Shown here one piece after another: positions 26,743 to 36,244 of a DNA stretch of 64,000 bases; within the stretch, counting starts at the first letter, position 1, and the number at the start of each line of letters is the position of its first letter. The position numbers and the translations under genes are program-made. This DNA comes from an uncultured Pelagibacteraceae bacterium. Its GTDB lineage: Bacteria; Pseudomonadota; Alphaproteobacteria; Pelagibacterales; Pelagibacteraceae. Location of the stretch: assembly GCA_902595815.1 (NCBI GenBank), contig CACJRL010000001.1, forward strand, positions 62,001 through 126,000, read 5' to 3'. The notes beneath the pieces are model-generated. The model was given only the letters and a program-made list of their open reading frames with translations. It was not told the DNA's origin and searched no databases.

Positions 26743-28821
26743 ATGATAATTAAAAATTATATCAATAAAATAAGCGATTTTATTATAAGGAGATTGGCAG
26801 AATTATTTGGCATTTTTCTGGTAGGTATTTCTATATTACTTTTTATATCTTTAATTAGCTATTCACCAGAAGACCCAAATTTTATATTTCCAGAAAATCA
26901 AGATATAAAAAATTTGCTTGGATTTCGGGGGAGTTTCATTGCTGATATATTTTTTCAATCAATTGGTATAATATCGCTTCTAATTCCTTTTTCTCTTTTA
27001 TTCACTGGGCTAGCGATAACAATTAACAAAAAATTTATTGTTATTATAGAAAATATTTTTTTCATAATTCTTTACATTATTCTTGCAACACTATTCTTTG
27101 GTATTTTCCATAAGGATACTTATTGGTTAACAATAAATGGAAATAATGGCTTTGTTGGTGATTTAATGTCTGAGACTATAATCGCAGACTTGCTGAATAT
27201 TAACAAATTATTTAGTTATTATTTACTAATATTTTTTATTTTATTATTTTTTTTATTAAGCAGTAATTTTAAAATTTCTCATATTTTAAATTTTTTCACA
27301 ATTATGAAAAAAGTATTTTCTTCAAAAAAGGTCAATTCTGTTAAACAAGAAAATACTTTTAAGGAAAGCTCTGTATTCGAAAAAACTAAAGAATCTCCTG
27401 TCCAAGAAAATCTATTTGAAAATAGCAGGCCAAGCACAAATGAAATAAGAATAAAATTACCTCTAATTGATTTTTTGAAAAAACCTGAGAAAAACTCTAA
27501 CAAAAAGGAAGATATTAAAATAGATGAGGATGGATTAGAAAGAATACTTCTCGATTTTGGTGTTCAAGGAAAAATAAAAAAAATAAGTCATGGTCCAGTT
27601 GTATCACTTAATGAGTTTGAACCAGCTGCAGGAGTAAAAGTATCTAAAATAATTAATTTATCTGAAGACATAGCTAGAAATACAAGTTCTGAATCTGCAA
27701 GAATAGCAACCATACCTGGGAGTAATACAGTTGGCATTGAGTTACCAAAGATTTCAAGAGAAAATGTTTTCTTAAGAGAAATAATTTCAGATAAAAATTT
27801 TAAAAAAAAAGAAATAAAATTACCGATTGCTCTTGGTAAGAGTATATCAGGTGAACCCATAACAAGTGATTTAAGTTCAATGCCTCATTTATTGATAGCG
27901 GGAACTACTGGCTCAGGGAAATCAGTATGTATTAATACAATTATCCTATCGCTCATTTACAAACATACACCAGAAGTCTGTAAATTTATTTTGATTGATC
28001 CAAAAATGCTTGAACTTTCAACTTATGAAGGGATACCACATTTATTATGTCCTGTTATTACTGAAGCAAAAAAGGCAGCATCTGTTTTGGGTTGGGTAGT
28101 TAAAGAAATGGAAAGCAGATACAGGTTAATGACAAAAGTAGGTGTGAGGAACATTGACGGTTATAACGAAAAACACAAAGTTAAGATGCCTTATATTATT
28201 GTAATTGTTGATGAAATGTCAGATCTCATGTTAGTAGCTGGAAAAGAAATTGAAAATTATATTCAAAAATTATCACAAATGGCTAGGGCAGCTGGAATTC
28301 ATATAATTATGGCTACTCAGAGACCAAGTGTGGACGTAATAACTGGAACGATAAAAGCTAATTTTCCTACTCGTATTTCATTCCAAGTAACTTCTAAAAT
28401 TGATAGTAGAACTATTTTAGGTGAGCAGGGAGCCGAGCAACTTTTAGGAAAAGGAGACATGTTGTATATGTCTTCAGCAAATAGGATAACAAGGATACAT
28501 GCACCTTACGTTTCAGAGATAGAAATAGATAAAGTAAACAACTTTTTGAGAAATCAAGCTGAGCCAGACTATGTAGACGAAATTTTAAATTTTGCTGACG
28601 AAAAAGAGATTAATGAAAAAAACAAAGATAGTTCTGAAACTGATGAATTATATAATGAGGCTCTTGAAATAATTAAGTCCGAAAGAAAAGCATCAACGTC
28701 TTTTTTGCAAAGAAAGTTGCAAATTGGATATAATAGAGCTGCAAGAATTATTGACCAAATGGAAGCAAATGGTGAAGTAAGTAAAGCTAATCATGTTGGA
28801 AAAAGAGAAGTTTTAAAGTAG
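26743..28821 (+). CDS. ftsK: DNA translocase FtsK
   Basis: FtsK couples chromosome dimer resolution and terminus segregation to division. The 692 residues contain four N-terminal transmembrane helices (about 15-175), a short linker, the motor domain with Walker A GTTGSGKSVCINTI (about residue 387) and Walker B YIIVIVDEMSDLML, and IIMATQRPSVDVITGTIKANFPTRISF. The C-terminal gamma winged helix (LYNEALEIIKSERKASTSFLQRKLQIGYNRAARIIDQME) recognises KOPS-type sequences. The linker is much shorter than in E. coli. lolA begins on its last base (TAGTG). Confidence 0.96.
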   Translation: MIIKNYINKISDFIIRRLAELFGIFLVGISILLFISLISYSPEDPNFIFPENQDIKNLLGFRGSFIADIFFQSIGIISLLIPFSLLFTGLAITINKKFIVIIENIFFIILYIILATLFFGIFHKDTYWLTINGNNGFVGDLMSETIIADLLNINKLFSYYLLIFFILLFFLLSSNFKISHILNFFTIMKKVFSSKKVNSVKQENTFKESSVFEKTKESPVQENLFENSRPSTNEIRIKLPLIDFLKKPEKNSNKKEDIKIDEDGLERILLDFGVQGKIKKISHGPVVSLNEFEPAAGVKVSKIINLSEDIARNTSSESARIATIPGSNTVGIELPKISRENVFLREIISDKNFKKKEIKLPIALGKSISGEPITSDLSSMPHLLIAGTTGSGKSVCINTIILSLIYKHTPEVCKFILIDPKMLELSTYEGIPHLLCPVITEAKKAASVLGWVVKEMESRYRLMTKVGVRNIDGYNEKHKVKMPYIIVIVDEMSDLMLVAGKEIENYIQKLSQMARAAGIHIIMATQRPSVDVITGTIKANFPTRISFQVTSKIDSRTILGEQGAEQLLGKGDMLYMSSANRITRIHAPYVSEIEIDKVNNFLRNQAEPDYVDEILNFADEKEINEKNKDSSETDELYNEALEIIKSERKASTSFLQRKLQIGYNRAARIIDQMEANGEVSKANHVGKREVLK

Positions 28822-29375
28822 TGAAATATATATTCTTTATATTAATTATTTTTTACCCACTGAATATTTTTGCATCATCGAAGCAACTAATAAAAAATAA
28901 ATTAGAAGAGACAGATAATATATCTTTTAAATTTATACAAAAAGTTGGTGAAAAGACTGAGCAAGGGGAATGTATAATTTCATACCCAAAAAAAATTTTT
29001 TGTAAATACGATGATATTTATAACAAAGTTTTAGTATCTAACGGGCAGTCACTTATAATTAACAGCAAAAAAATTAAAAATTATTTAAGATACCAACTTA
29101 AAGACACTCCTCTTGATTTAATTTTAGATAAGAAATTTCTATTAAGTAAACTAGATCAGGTGGAAACAATTAAAGAGAGTAATGAAACGTTCTCTTTTAA
29201 AATTATACATAACAATAATTTGTTAAATATTTTTTTTGATAAAATTAGTTATGAAATTAAAGGATGGACAACAACTGATATTTATCTTAACAAAGTTGAA
29301 ACCAAGTTATCTTATATAGAAACAAATATAATGATTGATGATAGATTATTTAGAATTCAAAATTATATCAATTAA
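28821..29375 (+). CDS. lolA: Outer-membrane lipoprotein carrier LolA
   Basis: LolA shuttles lipoproteins across the periplasm from the LolCDE complex to the outer membrane. The 184 residues start with a signal peptide (VKYIFFILIIFYPLNIFASS), and the mature part has the expected half-barrel pattern: SFKFIQKVGEKTEQGECIISYPKKIFCKYD, then VLVSNGQSLIINSKKIKNYLRYQL and TPLDLILDK. The GTG start overlaps the ftsK stop by one base, and ftsK-lolA is a common alphaproteobacterial pair. It overlaps the convergent GNAT gene by 8 bases. Confidence 0.9.
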   Translation: MKYIFFILIIFYPLNIFASSKQLIKNKLEETDNISFKFIQKVGEKTEQGECIISYPKKIFCKYDDIYNKVLVSNGQSLIINSKKIKNYLRYQLKDTPLDLILDKKFLLSKLDQVETIKESNETFSFKIIHNNNLLNIFFDKISYEIKGWTTTDIYLNKVETKLSYIETNIMIDDRLFRIQNYIN

Positions 29376-29880
29376 TATCTAAATTAATACTTTCAGATTT
29401 AAAAATTTTCATTCCTCTTCCTAAATAATTTTTTAGAGCATGTTTATGATCTAAAGAGCAAGTATGCAACCAAACTTTTTTAGTGTTTTTTCTAAACCCT
29501 AACTTCAAAGCCTCCGATAAAAGATAACCGCCATATTTTTTTCCTATAAATTGATCGAGAATACCAAAATAAGCCACTTCACATTTTCTTGTCTCTGGAT
29601 GAAATAAAAGTTCAAAAAAGCCAATTAAATTCTCATTTTCTGTAAGGATGTAAGTCTCTAGATTTGAATTATTAGTATAATCCATCCATTTAGTGTCATT
29701 CCAAACTAATCTATCGATCCAACGGTAACTTCTACCAATCTGCTTATAAAAAAATTTGTTGATTTGAAAATCTGGTGGATTTTTTTTTTCTACTTTACAA
29801 TTTTTTTTTGGTTTGTCTGACAAATTAATTTCATCCGGTGAATTAATTTCTAAGTATTTTCTATCTACTTTAGTTATCAT
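29368..29880 (-). CDS. GNAT-family N-acetyltransferase
   Basis: A 170-residue acetyltransferase. The family fold is seen in YILTENENLIGFFELLFHPETRKCEVAYFGILDQFIGKKYGGYLLSEALKLGFRKN, where the QFIGKKYGG segment is the acetyl-CoA pyrophosphate loop (Q/RxxGxG/A variant). It is followed by VWLHTCSLDHKHALKNYLGRGMKIF, the usual C-terminal part. The substrate is unknown. Its start overlaps the HIT-protein stop by 4 bases. Confidence 0.86.
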   Translation of the reverse strand: MITKVDRKYLEINSPDEINLSDKPKKNCKVEKKNPPDFQINKFFYKQIGRSYRWIDRLVWNDTKWMDYTNNSNLETYILTENENLIGFFELLFHPETRKCEVAYFGILDQFIGKKYGGYLLSEALKLGFRKNTKKVWLHTCSLDHKHALKNYLGRGMKIFKSESINLDIN

Positions 29881-30242
29881 GAAACCATTTTTCCAACTTT
29901 TTCACCTCCAAATAAATGGAAATGTAGGTGTGGTACTTCTTGGCCACCATAATCACTTATATTAGCAAGAGCTCTATAACCTTTGCCATCTATTGATGAG
30001 ATACCTAATTTTTTTGCAACAGTAGTAACACCTTTAATTAAGCCGATTATTTCATCATTGGATGCATTTGAACTGAAATCGTCTAAGTCAATATATTTTC
30101 CTTTTGGAATTACTAATGCATGTATTTTTTTTTGAGGGTTTATGTCATAAAAGGATAAAACAAAATCATCCTCATAAATTTTATTACAAGGAATTTCACT
30201 TCTTAAGATTTTTGCAAATATATTATTCTCATCATATTTCAT
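29877..30242 (-). CDS. HIT family nucleotide-binding protein (HINT-like)
   Basis: A 121-residue histidine-triad protein. It has NIFAKILRSEIPCNKIYEDDFVLSFYDINPQKKIHALVIPKGKYIDLDDF and the active-site triad EVPHLHFHLFGGE (HxHxHxx). HINT-type enzymes hydrolyse nucleoside phosphoramidates and adenylylated substrates. It precedes the GNAT gene (4-nt overlap), suggesting joint expression without proving a joint function. Confidence 0.95.
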   Translation of the reverse strand: MKYDENNIFAKILRSEIPCNKIYEDDFVLSFYDINPQKKIHALVIPKGKYIDLDDFSSNASNDEIIGLIKGVTTVAKKLGISSIDGKGYRALANISDYGGQEVPHLHFHLFGGEKVGKMVS

Positions 30243-30248
30243 AGATTT

Positions 30249-30551
30249 TTATTTATCTCCCAAAGGTTTGCCTGTTATATCCGTTGTAAAGTATTGATAA
30301 AACATTACAGATATAACTTCAATATTTTCCATCATTCTAATCATATCAAAATTTAAATCAGCTTTTTTACAATTCAATTCTCTAAAATAATAAACTCTCG
30401 TATTTCCTAATGAAATATCAATCTCTTTACTCAATTCTTCAATAATATTACTTTTTTTTTTGATAACGTAATTATAACTGCATACATTAGCAGTAGCCCA
30501 AGTAAGTATGCTAAATATTATTGCAGCAATAATCAAAGACAACTTTAACAT
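30249..30551 (-). CDS. Small single-pass membrane or exported protein of unknown function
   Basis: A 100-residue protein with an N-terminal hydrophobic helix (LSLIIAAIIFSILTWATANVCSYNYVI), either an uncleaved anchor or a signal peptide. A soluble, mostly helical part with two Cys follows (NVCSYNY, RELNCKKADLNFDMIRMMENIEVISVMFYQYF). I cannot assign a family. It lies 22 bases downstream of the second pilin and 6 upstream of the HIT gene, so it may belong to the same transcript as the pilins. Confidence 0.6.
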   Translation of the reverse strand: MLKLSLIIAAIIFSILTWATANVCSYNYVIKKKSNIIEELSKEIDISLGNTRVYYFRELNCKKADLNFDMIRMMENIEVISVMFYQYFTTDITGKPLGDK

Positions 30552-30573
30552 TTATTAATTATTTAAATAATAC

Positions 30574-31125
30574 TTAATAATTTATAGGCGAGTCAACAAA
30601 GACCCATTCATTCTTATCATTACCATTATTGTCACCTATATTTGATAATATTGCTGTTTTATTTTCACCACCTAAATTAAAAAACATAATTTCACCTTTC
30701 TGAACATAAGTGTTAGAGAGAGTTTTAGTGCCCCCTCTAGTAATATTAAATGAGCTTGTAACCGCTTTTGATGCAATTGCATTATTCCCATTGTAAGGAT
30801 TTTTAAAGTCTCCATTGTTATAAAAGAAATGGCTTGCCGCATATGCCAATGCCGTACCATCATCTGAGCATTTTATAAAATACCTAAAATTACTACTATC
30901 ATTATTTAAATACATGCCATTATTGTAATTTCCTTGATAGGCTGAACAAACTTTTGTTGACTCTGCAGCTAGCCAACTAGATAGAGTTTTAAGGTTTTGT
31001 TTAGCTGTTTTTATTTTAGCTCCTTTAGTATAGCCACTGTAAGCAACTACACCAACTGCAGCTAAAATTCCAATTATTGCTACTACAACAAGCAATTCAA
31101 TTAATGTGAAACCTTTTTGTTTCAT
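30574..31125 (-). CDS. Type IV pilin-like (prepilin) protein, second of a tandem pair
   Basis: A 183-residue prepilin. The type III signal MKQKGFTLIELLVVVAIIGILAAVGVVAYSGYTKGAK is textbook: a short charged leader, cleavage after Gly before Phe, Glu at position 5 and a hydrophobic assembly helix. The rest is a globular head with two Cys (KVCSAYQGN, FIKCSDDG) and a Ser/Asn/Gly-rich region. It is probably a pilus or pseudopilus subunit, for example for DNA uptake. No assembly ATPase, prepilin peptidase or secretin is encoded nearby. It overlaps the upstream pilin by one base. Confidence 0.88.
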   Translation of the reverse strand: MKQKGFTLIELLVVVAIIGILAAVGVVAYSGYTKGAKIKTAKQNLKTLSSWLAAESTKVCSAYQGNYNNGMYLNNDSSNFRYFIKCSDDGTALAYAASHFFYNNGDFKNPYNGNNAIASKAVTSSFNITRGGTKTLSNTYVQKGEIMFFNLGGENKTAILSNIGDNNGNDKNEWVFVDSPINY

Positions 31126-31607
31126 TAATTTATTGTTATATCTTTGCTACAAAGATGGTTTGGCACAGTGCACATAGTTCCTGTGCAAGGAGTAGTGACA
31201 CAAGTTAAAACTTGAATTGTAGTCCCTGGTGATCTCATCCTATTATATCCAACATCTGTATCATTGGAAACACCTCCTCCATGGGTTACAGAAGTTTTTG
31301 AACTATCATATGGGTTCTTAAAATCCACTAATGCTTTTTCAGTTGCTTTTGCAACAAAATCTTTCCAATTAGCCAAGCTTTGTTTTGAACAATCTAATTC
31401 GCCGTTCATTGCTTTAGATTCACCCAATGAACATTTCATTGTTTCACTCATAATATATTTAACAATTGCATTATGATTAGACTTTGCTGCAGATTTTTTT
31501 GCACCAGAGGTGTATCCACTATAAGCAACAACACCAACTGCAGCTAAGATGCCAATAATTGCTACTACAACAAGTAATTCGATTAATGTGAACCCATTGC
31601 GCTTCAT
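31125..31607 (-). CDS. Type IV pilin-like (prepilin) protein, first of a tandem pair, Cys-rich
   Basis: A 160-residue prepilin from the ATG at 31607. The track's start at 31676 adds 23 residues that would destroy the short leader. The N-terminus MKRNGFTLIELLVVVAIIGILAAVGVVAYSGYT is nearly identical to that of the next gene, down to the DNA. The heads diverge, and this one has six Cys, four in a cluster near the C-terminus (LTCVTTPCTGTMCTVPNHLC), which suggests disulfide bonds. It is the first gene of the leftward pilin group, so the promoter should lie in the 90-bp gap divergent from the TRAP operon. Confidence 0.88.
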   Translation of the reverse strand: MKRNGFTLIELLVVVAIIGILAAVGVVAYSGYTSGAKKSAAKSNHNAIVKYIMSETMKCSLGESKAMNGELDCSKQSLANWKDFVAKATEKALVDFKNPYDSSKTSVTHGGGVSNDTDVGYNRMRSPGTTIQVLTCVTTPCTGTMCTVPNHLCSKDITIN

Positions 31608-31697
31608 TTTGAAAAATATTCTATTAAATTTTTTAAAATTTTGCATTGTTAAAATATATGCAACTAATAAGATCAATTTTTAAAAAAGAGAGGAAAA

Positions 31698-32714
31698 ATG
31701 AATAAATTTAAATCAATTTACAAAGCTATTATTAGCTTAACATTTATTTTTTCTTTTGTTCTTACTTCAACAGCTGCTTTTTCAGAAATAGTGGGACGAT
31801 TATCTGTTCACTGGAGTCCAAAGCACCACAGTGCAAAACATGCTCAAATTTTTGCAGATGAAGTAAATAAAAGAGCAAAAGGAAAATTAACAATCGAAGT
31901 TTATCCATCTAAACAATTATTTGGAATTAGAGAAGTAATGGGAGCGGTAACTTCTGGTGCAGTTGAACTTGGAGGAATCGTTGGAGTGGTAAGTTTTCCA
32001 CCAATAAACAAAAACTTTAATGTTGCTTCATTCCCAGGATTATTTAATTCGTGGGAACAACAAAGAGGTTTCTTTCAAAATTCACCTAAAGGAAAAGAAA
32101 TTTGGGGTGAATTAACAAAAAAAACTAATTCTACATTAGTAATGTATAACCCGGTTGGACCAGTAATGACTTTTTCAAGCGCAAAAGAATTAACTGGTAT
32201 CGATGCTATGAAAGGTCTGAAGGCTAGAAGACTTTTAAAAAGTGAAGAGCCTATGTGGGATGCTTTAGGAGCAAATAGAGTGTCACTACCAACTGGCGAA
32301 GTTTACACATCTTTACAAAGTGGAATGATTGATACGATAAATAGTCCTCCAGGAAGTATCGAAGCATATAGCTGGTGGGAGTTTTTAAAATACGCTCAAA
32401 AGCCTTATCAATATTATGCTGATGCATATATTATGGCCAACTCAACTTGGTTTAATAGTTTGTCTCCAGACTTACAAAAAATCATAATGGATGTTGGTAA
32501 AAAAATAGGAAAAAGATCAACTGACTTAATTATGGATACTGGAGAAAGCACTCTTAAAAAATTCCAAGAAAGAGGTGGAGTTGTTACTACGCTTTCAGGG
32601 GCTGAAAAAGCTAAGTTTGATAAGCTTATGAAAGATGAAGTAATGCCAGCAATGGCTAAAATGATTGATGCTGACGCTTTAGAAGCAGCACAAGCATATG
32701 CTAAGAGTAATTAG
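31698..32714 (+). CDS. dctP: TRAP transporter substrate-binding protein (DctP family)
   Basis: A 338-residue periplasmic binding protein. It has an N-terminal signal peptide (AIISLTFIFSFVLTSTAAFSE), then VHWSPKHHSAKHAQIFADEVNKRAKGKLTIEVYPSKQLFG, the typical opening of DctP proteins. The family anchor is KARRLLKSEEPMWDALGANRVSLPTGEVYTSLQSGMIDTINSP, containing the conserved Arg that binds a substrate carboxylate. Substrate identity, probably a carboxylic acid, cannot be told. The ATG follows a GAGAGG at 4 bases. With the two permease genes it forms a full TRAP system. Confidence 0.94.
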   Translation: MNKFKSIYKAIISLTFIFSFVLTSTAAFSEIVGRLSVHWSPKHHSAKHAQIFADEVNKRAKGKLTIEVYPSKQLFGIREVMGAVTSGAVELGGIVGVVSFPPINKNFNVASFPGLFNSWEQQRGFFQNSPKGKEIWGELTKKTNSTLVMYNPVGPVMTFSSAKELTGIDAMKGLKARRLLKSEEPMWDALGANRVSLPTGEVYTSLQSGMIDTINSPPGSIEAYSWWEFLKYAQKPYQYYADAYIMANSTWFNSLSPDLQKIIMDVGKKIGKRSTDLIMDTGESTLKKFQERGGVVTTLSGAEKAKFDKLMKDEVMPAMAKMIDADALEAAQAYAKSN

Positions 32715-32742
32715 AAGAAGTTAAACTTTTTCTTAAAAGATT

Positions 32743-33237
32743 ATGAGGGCATTGCGAGCTATTAATAATTTGCTAGCAAAAGCTGCAATTTCGCTCGCAA
32801 TGTTCATCGTCTTTTTAATGGTGGCAGCTTTAGCATTAAGCGCCACAACAAGATTTATTACAGGTACAGGATTTGCATGGTTTATTGAATTGCCACCCGT
32901 AATGGTGAGTTGGTTGGTATTTCCATTACTTGGTCCATTATTAAAACAAGGACAACATATTAAAGTAGATTTTTTAAGTCACTATTTATCAGAAAAATCA
33001 AAAAATATTATTGGAACAATAGTAAATTTAATTGCATTAATTTCTGCATGTGTATTCTTTAAAGCAGGAGTTGATGCAACAAAGATGTATTACAATTTAG
33101 GACAAATGATGGAATTAGAAATTAACATTCCTATCTGGTGGATGTTTTTAGCTTTTCCAGTTGGGTTTTTAATTTTAGCATTAACTTCATTAGAACTTAT
33201 TTTAGATAATTTAAAAAAGCTTTCAAGGAAAGAATAA
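32743..33237 (+). CDS. dctQ: TRAP transporter small permease (DctQ family)
   Basis: A 164-residue inner-membrane protein with four helices. It includes TGTGFAWFIELPPVMVSWLVFPLLGPLLKQGQHIKVDFL, the characteristic DctQ stretch, and a C-terminal WWMFLAFPVGFLILAL. It partners the large permease. The spacing is 28 bases from dctP, and it is followed by dctM at the next base after the stop (TAA-ATG). Confidence 0.93.
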   Translation: MRALRAINNLLAKAAISLAMFIVFLMVAALALSATTRFITGTGFAWFIELPPVMVSWLVFPLLGPLLKQGQHIKVDFLSHYLSEKSKNIIGTIVNLIALISACVFFKAGVDATKMYYNLGQMMELEINIPIWWMFLAFPVGFLILALTSLELILDNLKKLSRKE

Positions 33238-34503
33238 ATGTTTGGGCTAGCTTTTATTATTTCTCTTATAACATTGGTTATTTCCGTACCTATTTTTTTA
33301 GTTTTTGGTTTAGGAAGTTCTTTAGCTGCAATCGCTGGATTAAATTTACCCTGGTCAGTACTTATCCAGGTTTCATTTGGTGCATTAACTAAACATGTCC
33401 TAATCGCCGTTCCATTATTTATTTTTACTGGAATGGCTATGTTAAAAGGTGGAGCAGCATCAAGATTAGTTAAGTTTACAACAACTCTAGTTGGTCATTG
33501 GCCAGGTGGATTAGGTGTTGCTATGGTTATCGCGATGGGTTTCTTTGCAGCTTTTTGTGGTTCCATACTTGCAGCAATCACTGCAGTTGGAACAATTATG
33601 ATGCCAAAGATGATTGAACAAGGTTACCCAACTCCATTCGTAGTCGTCTTAGCAGCTTCAGCTGCTCTACTTGAAGCATTGATACCTCCATCTAATGCTG
33701 CAATATTATTTAGTGCCCTAACAAACGTTCCAGTCTCAAAAACTTTTGCAGCAGGCGTTATTCCAGGCCTTGTTCTCCTTGTTTTGATGGTCCTTCTAGT
33801 TTTGTTTAAATGCAGGCATATTAGAACAGATGAGAAGGCATCATTAAAAGAAAGAATAAGTTCTTTCATAGCTGCATTACCAGCATTGATCACTCCAGTA
33901 ATAATTTTGGGAGGAATTTATGCTGGAATACTTACACCATCTGAATCAGCAGCTGTTGCAGGAGTATATGCAGTGCTTATAGGATTTTTAATTTACCGTG
34001 AACTTACTTTTTCGTCTTTAATGAGCTGTTTAAGGGAAACTGCAATCATTACAGCTGTAATTTTTGCAATTATAGCAACTGCAACATTTTTAAGTGTTGT
34101 TTTAACTTACACTCAAGCTCCTCAAAAAATTATTACATTCTTTACAGATAAAGGAGTTAGCGTAAATCTGTTCTGGATAATGCTTGGAGCAATTTGTTTA
34201 ATACTCGGAACTTTTATTGAAATAGTTCCTGTGTTTTATTTAACTGTACCAATTTTTGCAGCGATTACATTATCATTCAACCAGAGTTTACTTCATCTTT
34301 ATGTTGTTTTTGTTGCCTTCGCTGGTATAGGAATGATCACACCCCCCGTATGTGTTGGTATTTATACAGCTGCAGGTGTGATCAAAGAAAATCCAGCGAA
34401 AGCTTTCAAAGAAGTTCCTTTATTTACAATCGTAGGAATAATTTATGGAATACTAATGATACTATTTCCAATATTCTCAACATGGTTACCTGGTAAATTA
34501 TAA
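33238..34503 (+). CDS. dctM: TRAP transporter large permease (DctM family)
   Basis: A 421-residue Na+-coupled transport subunit with about 12 helices. The family marks are LIAVPLFIFTGMAMLKGG, GGLGVAMVIAMGFFAAFCGSILAAITAVGTIMMP, LLEALIPPSNAAILFS and the ITPSESAAVAGVYAVLIGFLIYREL segment with a second half repeat GTFIEIVPVFYLTVPIF. It completes the dctPQM operon. Its stop is 2 bases from the convergent hisE. Confidence 0.95.
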   Translation: MFGLAFIISLITLVISVPIFLVFGLGSSLAAIAGLNLPWSVLIQVSFGALTKHVLIAVPLFIFTGMAMLKGGAASRLVKFTTTLVGHWPGGLGVAMVIAMGFFAAFCGSILAAITAVGTIMMPKMIEQGYPTPFVVVLAASAALLEALIPPSNAAILFSALTNVPVSKTFAAGVIPGLVLLVLMVLLVLFKCRHIRTDEKASLKERISSFIAALPALITPVIILGGIYAGILTPSESAAVAGVYAVLIGFLIYRELTFSSLMSCLRETAIITAVIFAIIATATFLSVVLTYTQAPQKIITFFTDKGVSVNLFWIMLGAICLILGTFIEIVPVFYLTVPIFAAITLSFNQSLLHLYVVFVAFAGIGMITPPVCVGIYTAAGVIKENPAKAFKEVPLFTIVGIIYGILMILFPIFSTWLPGKL

Positions 34504-34505
34504 AA

Positions 34506-34778
34506 TTATTTTTTTCTACTATTTAATTCATCCATCACTTCTTCAATTTTTATACCACTTTTTTCTAGATACATAATTAAGTGATATAAAACATCTGCAG
34601 CTTCATGAATTTTATTTGAGTCTTGCTCTACAGCTTCTATTAGTTCATTTATTTCTTCTAAGACTTTTTCTTTCGCTAAAAATTTATCTTCTAAAAGCCT
34701 ATTGGTATATGAGCCCTCAACAGGATTGCTTTTTCGCTCTCTTGCAAGGGTAACGAGATCTTCTAATATTTTTAACAT
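34506..34778 (-). CDS. hisE: Phosphoribosyl-ATP pyrophosphatase HisE
   Basis: HisE hydrolyses PR-ATP to PR-AMP in histidine synthesis. I start it at the ATG at 34778 (MLKILEDLVTLARERK), one base after the hisF stop, not at 34829, which lies inside hisF and adds an unlikely leader. The 90 residues show SYTNRLLEDKFLAKEKVLEEINELIEAVEQDSNKIHEAADVLYHLIMYLEKSG, the MazG-like Glu/Asp-rich metal site. Last gene of the his cluster. Confidence 0.95.
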   Translation of the reverse strand: MLKILEDLVTLARERKSNPVEGSYTNRLLEDKFLAKEKVLEEINELIEAVEQDSNKIHEAADVLYHLIMYLEKSGIKIEEVMDELNSRKK

Positions 34779-34779
34779 A

Positions 34780-35532
34780 CTAAATTCTAACAGGTATATC
34801 TTTTGAAGCCAAATATTGCTTAACCTCATTTACTGAATAAGTACCATAATGAAATATAGATGCGGCTAAAACAGCGCTAGCTCCTGATTTTATTCCATCT
34901 ACTAAATGATCTAATGTACCAACTCCACCTGATGCAATAACTGGAATATTGATCATGGATGATATCTTTTGCATTAATTCAATGTCATATCCAGATTGAG
35001 TTCCATCTTTATCCATAGAGGTCACAAGAAGCTCTCCCGCACCACAATTCTCCATTTTAGAAGCAAATTCTAATGCATTTATGCCAGTTGGATTTCTTCC
35101 TCCATGGGTGAAGATTTCCCATCCGTCATCTTTTCTTTTAGCATCAATTGCAACAACAATGCACTGTGATCCAAATTTTCTAGAGCTATCTTCAACAACT
35201 TTTGAATTTTGAACAGCAGCTGTATTTATAGATACTTTATCAGCTCCACAATTAAGTAATTTATTAATATCATCAATACTTCTAACACCACCACCAACTG
35301 TTAAAGGAACAAAACATTTTTTAGAAGTTTTCTCTACTACTTCATAAATAGTATCTCTATTTTCATTTGAGGCAGTTATATCTAAAAAGCAAATCTCGTC
35401 AGCACCACCGTCACTATAAATCTTCGCTTGTTCTACAGGATCTCCTGCGTCTTTTAGATCAACAAAGTTAATGCCCTTTACAACACGACCATTTTTAACA
35501 TCTAAACAAGGTATAATTCTATTTTTAAGCAT
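34780..35532 (-). CDS. hisF: Imidazole glycerol phosphate synthase cyclase subunit HisF
   Basis: HisF joins PRFAR with ammonia from HisH to give IGP and AICAR. The 250 residues start [22 protein letters not shown], with catalytic Asp in this block, then [77 protein letters not shown] (second catalytic Asp) and VIASGGVG. It overlaps hisA by 8 bases. Confidence 0.97.
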   Translation of the reverse strand: MLKNRIIPCLDVKNGRVVKGINFVDLKDAGDPVEQAKIYSDGGADEICFLDITASNENRDTIYEVVEKTSKKCFVPLTVGGGVRSIDDINKLLNCGADKVSINTAAVQNSKVVEDSSRKFGSQCIVVAIDAKRKDDGWEIFTHGGRNPTGINALEFASKMENCGAGELLVTSMDKDGTQSGYDIELMQKISSMINIPVIASGGVGTLDHLVDGIKSGASAVLAASIFHYGTYSVNEVKQYLASKDIPVRI

Positions 35533-36244
35533 CTATTTCTTTTGCAAGTTCATCTAACTTTATGTCTCCGTCGTATATAGCTTTTCCAACTATAACACCT
35601 TCAATATTATTTAAATTTTTAGCTCTTTTAATATCATTAATTGATGAAACACCACCAGATATAACCACTGGACAATTTGAAATATTTGCCACTTTTTGTG
35701 TTTCTTCAAAGTTTGGACTTTGCTTTGTTCCATCTCTATTAATATCTGTATAAATAATTCTGCTTACTCCATAATTATTTACTTTTTTTAAATATTCAGT
35801 TGTTAGCTTATCCGATTCTTCGGTCCAGCCAGAAATTGCAAGATGCCCATCCTTTGCATCCAATCCTAATGCAATTTGGTTTTGAAATTTATTACAAGCT
35901 TCTTCTAAAAATCTTCTATCTTTTATAGCAGCACTTCCCAAAATTACTTTTTCAACACCAGCATCAATATATTTTTGAATAGTCTCAAAATTTCTTACGC
36001 CACCTCCTATTTCTATTTTGAGGTCAAATTTTCCAATAATATCTTGAATAATATCAGTGTTAATTGGCTCTCCGGTTAATGCGCCATCCAGATCGACTAT
36101 ATGTAAATTTTTAAATCCATTTTCTTTATATTTTCCAGCTTGCTCCACAGGAGACATTTCATATTCAGTTTTATTTTCAAAGTCTCCTCTAATTAATCTT
36201 ACGCATTTTTTATCTTTAATATCAATTGCAGGAAATATTTTCAT
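35525..36244 (-). CDS. hisA: ProFAR isomerase HisA
   Basis: HisA isomerises ProFAR to PRFAR. The 239-residue TIM barrel shows [19 protein letters not shown] (catalytic Asp), [72 protein letters not shown] and [13 protein letters not shown]. The preceding hisH stop is 0-1 base away and the hisF start overlaps. Standard length. Confidence 0.96.
   Translation of the reverse strand: MKIFPAIDIKDKKCVRLIRGDFENKTEYEMSPVEQAGKYKENGFKNLHIVDLDGALTGEPINTDIIQDIIGKFDLKIEIGGGVRNFETIQKYIDAGVEKVILGSAAIKDRRFLEEACNKFQNQIALGLDAKDGHLAISGWTEESDKLTTEYLKKVNNYGVSRIIYTDINRDGTKQSPNFEETQKVANISNCPVVISGGVSSINDIKRAKNLNNIEGVIVGKAIYDGDIKLDELAKEIDA

Noticed and set aside
31608-31676. 23-residue extension of the first pilin
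   Set aside because: Prepilin leaders are short and charged; MKRNG at 31607 is the natural start.
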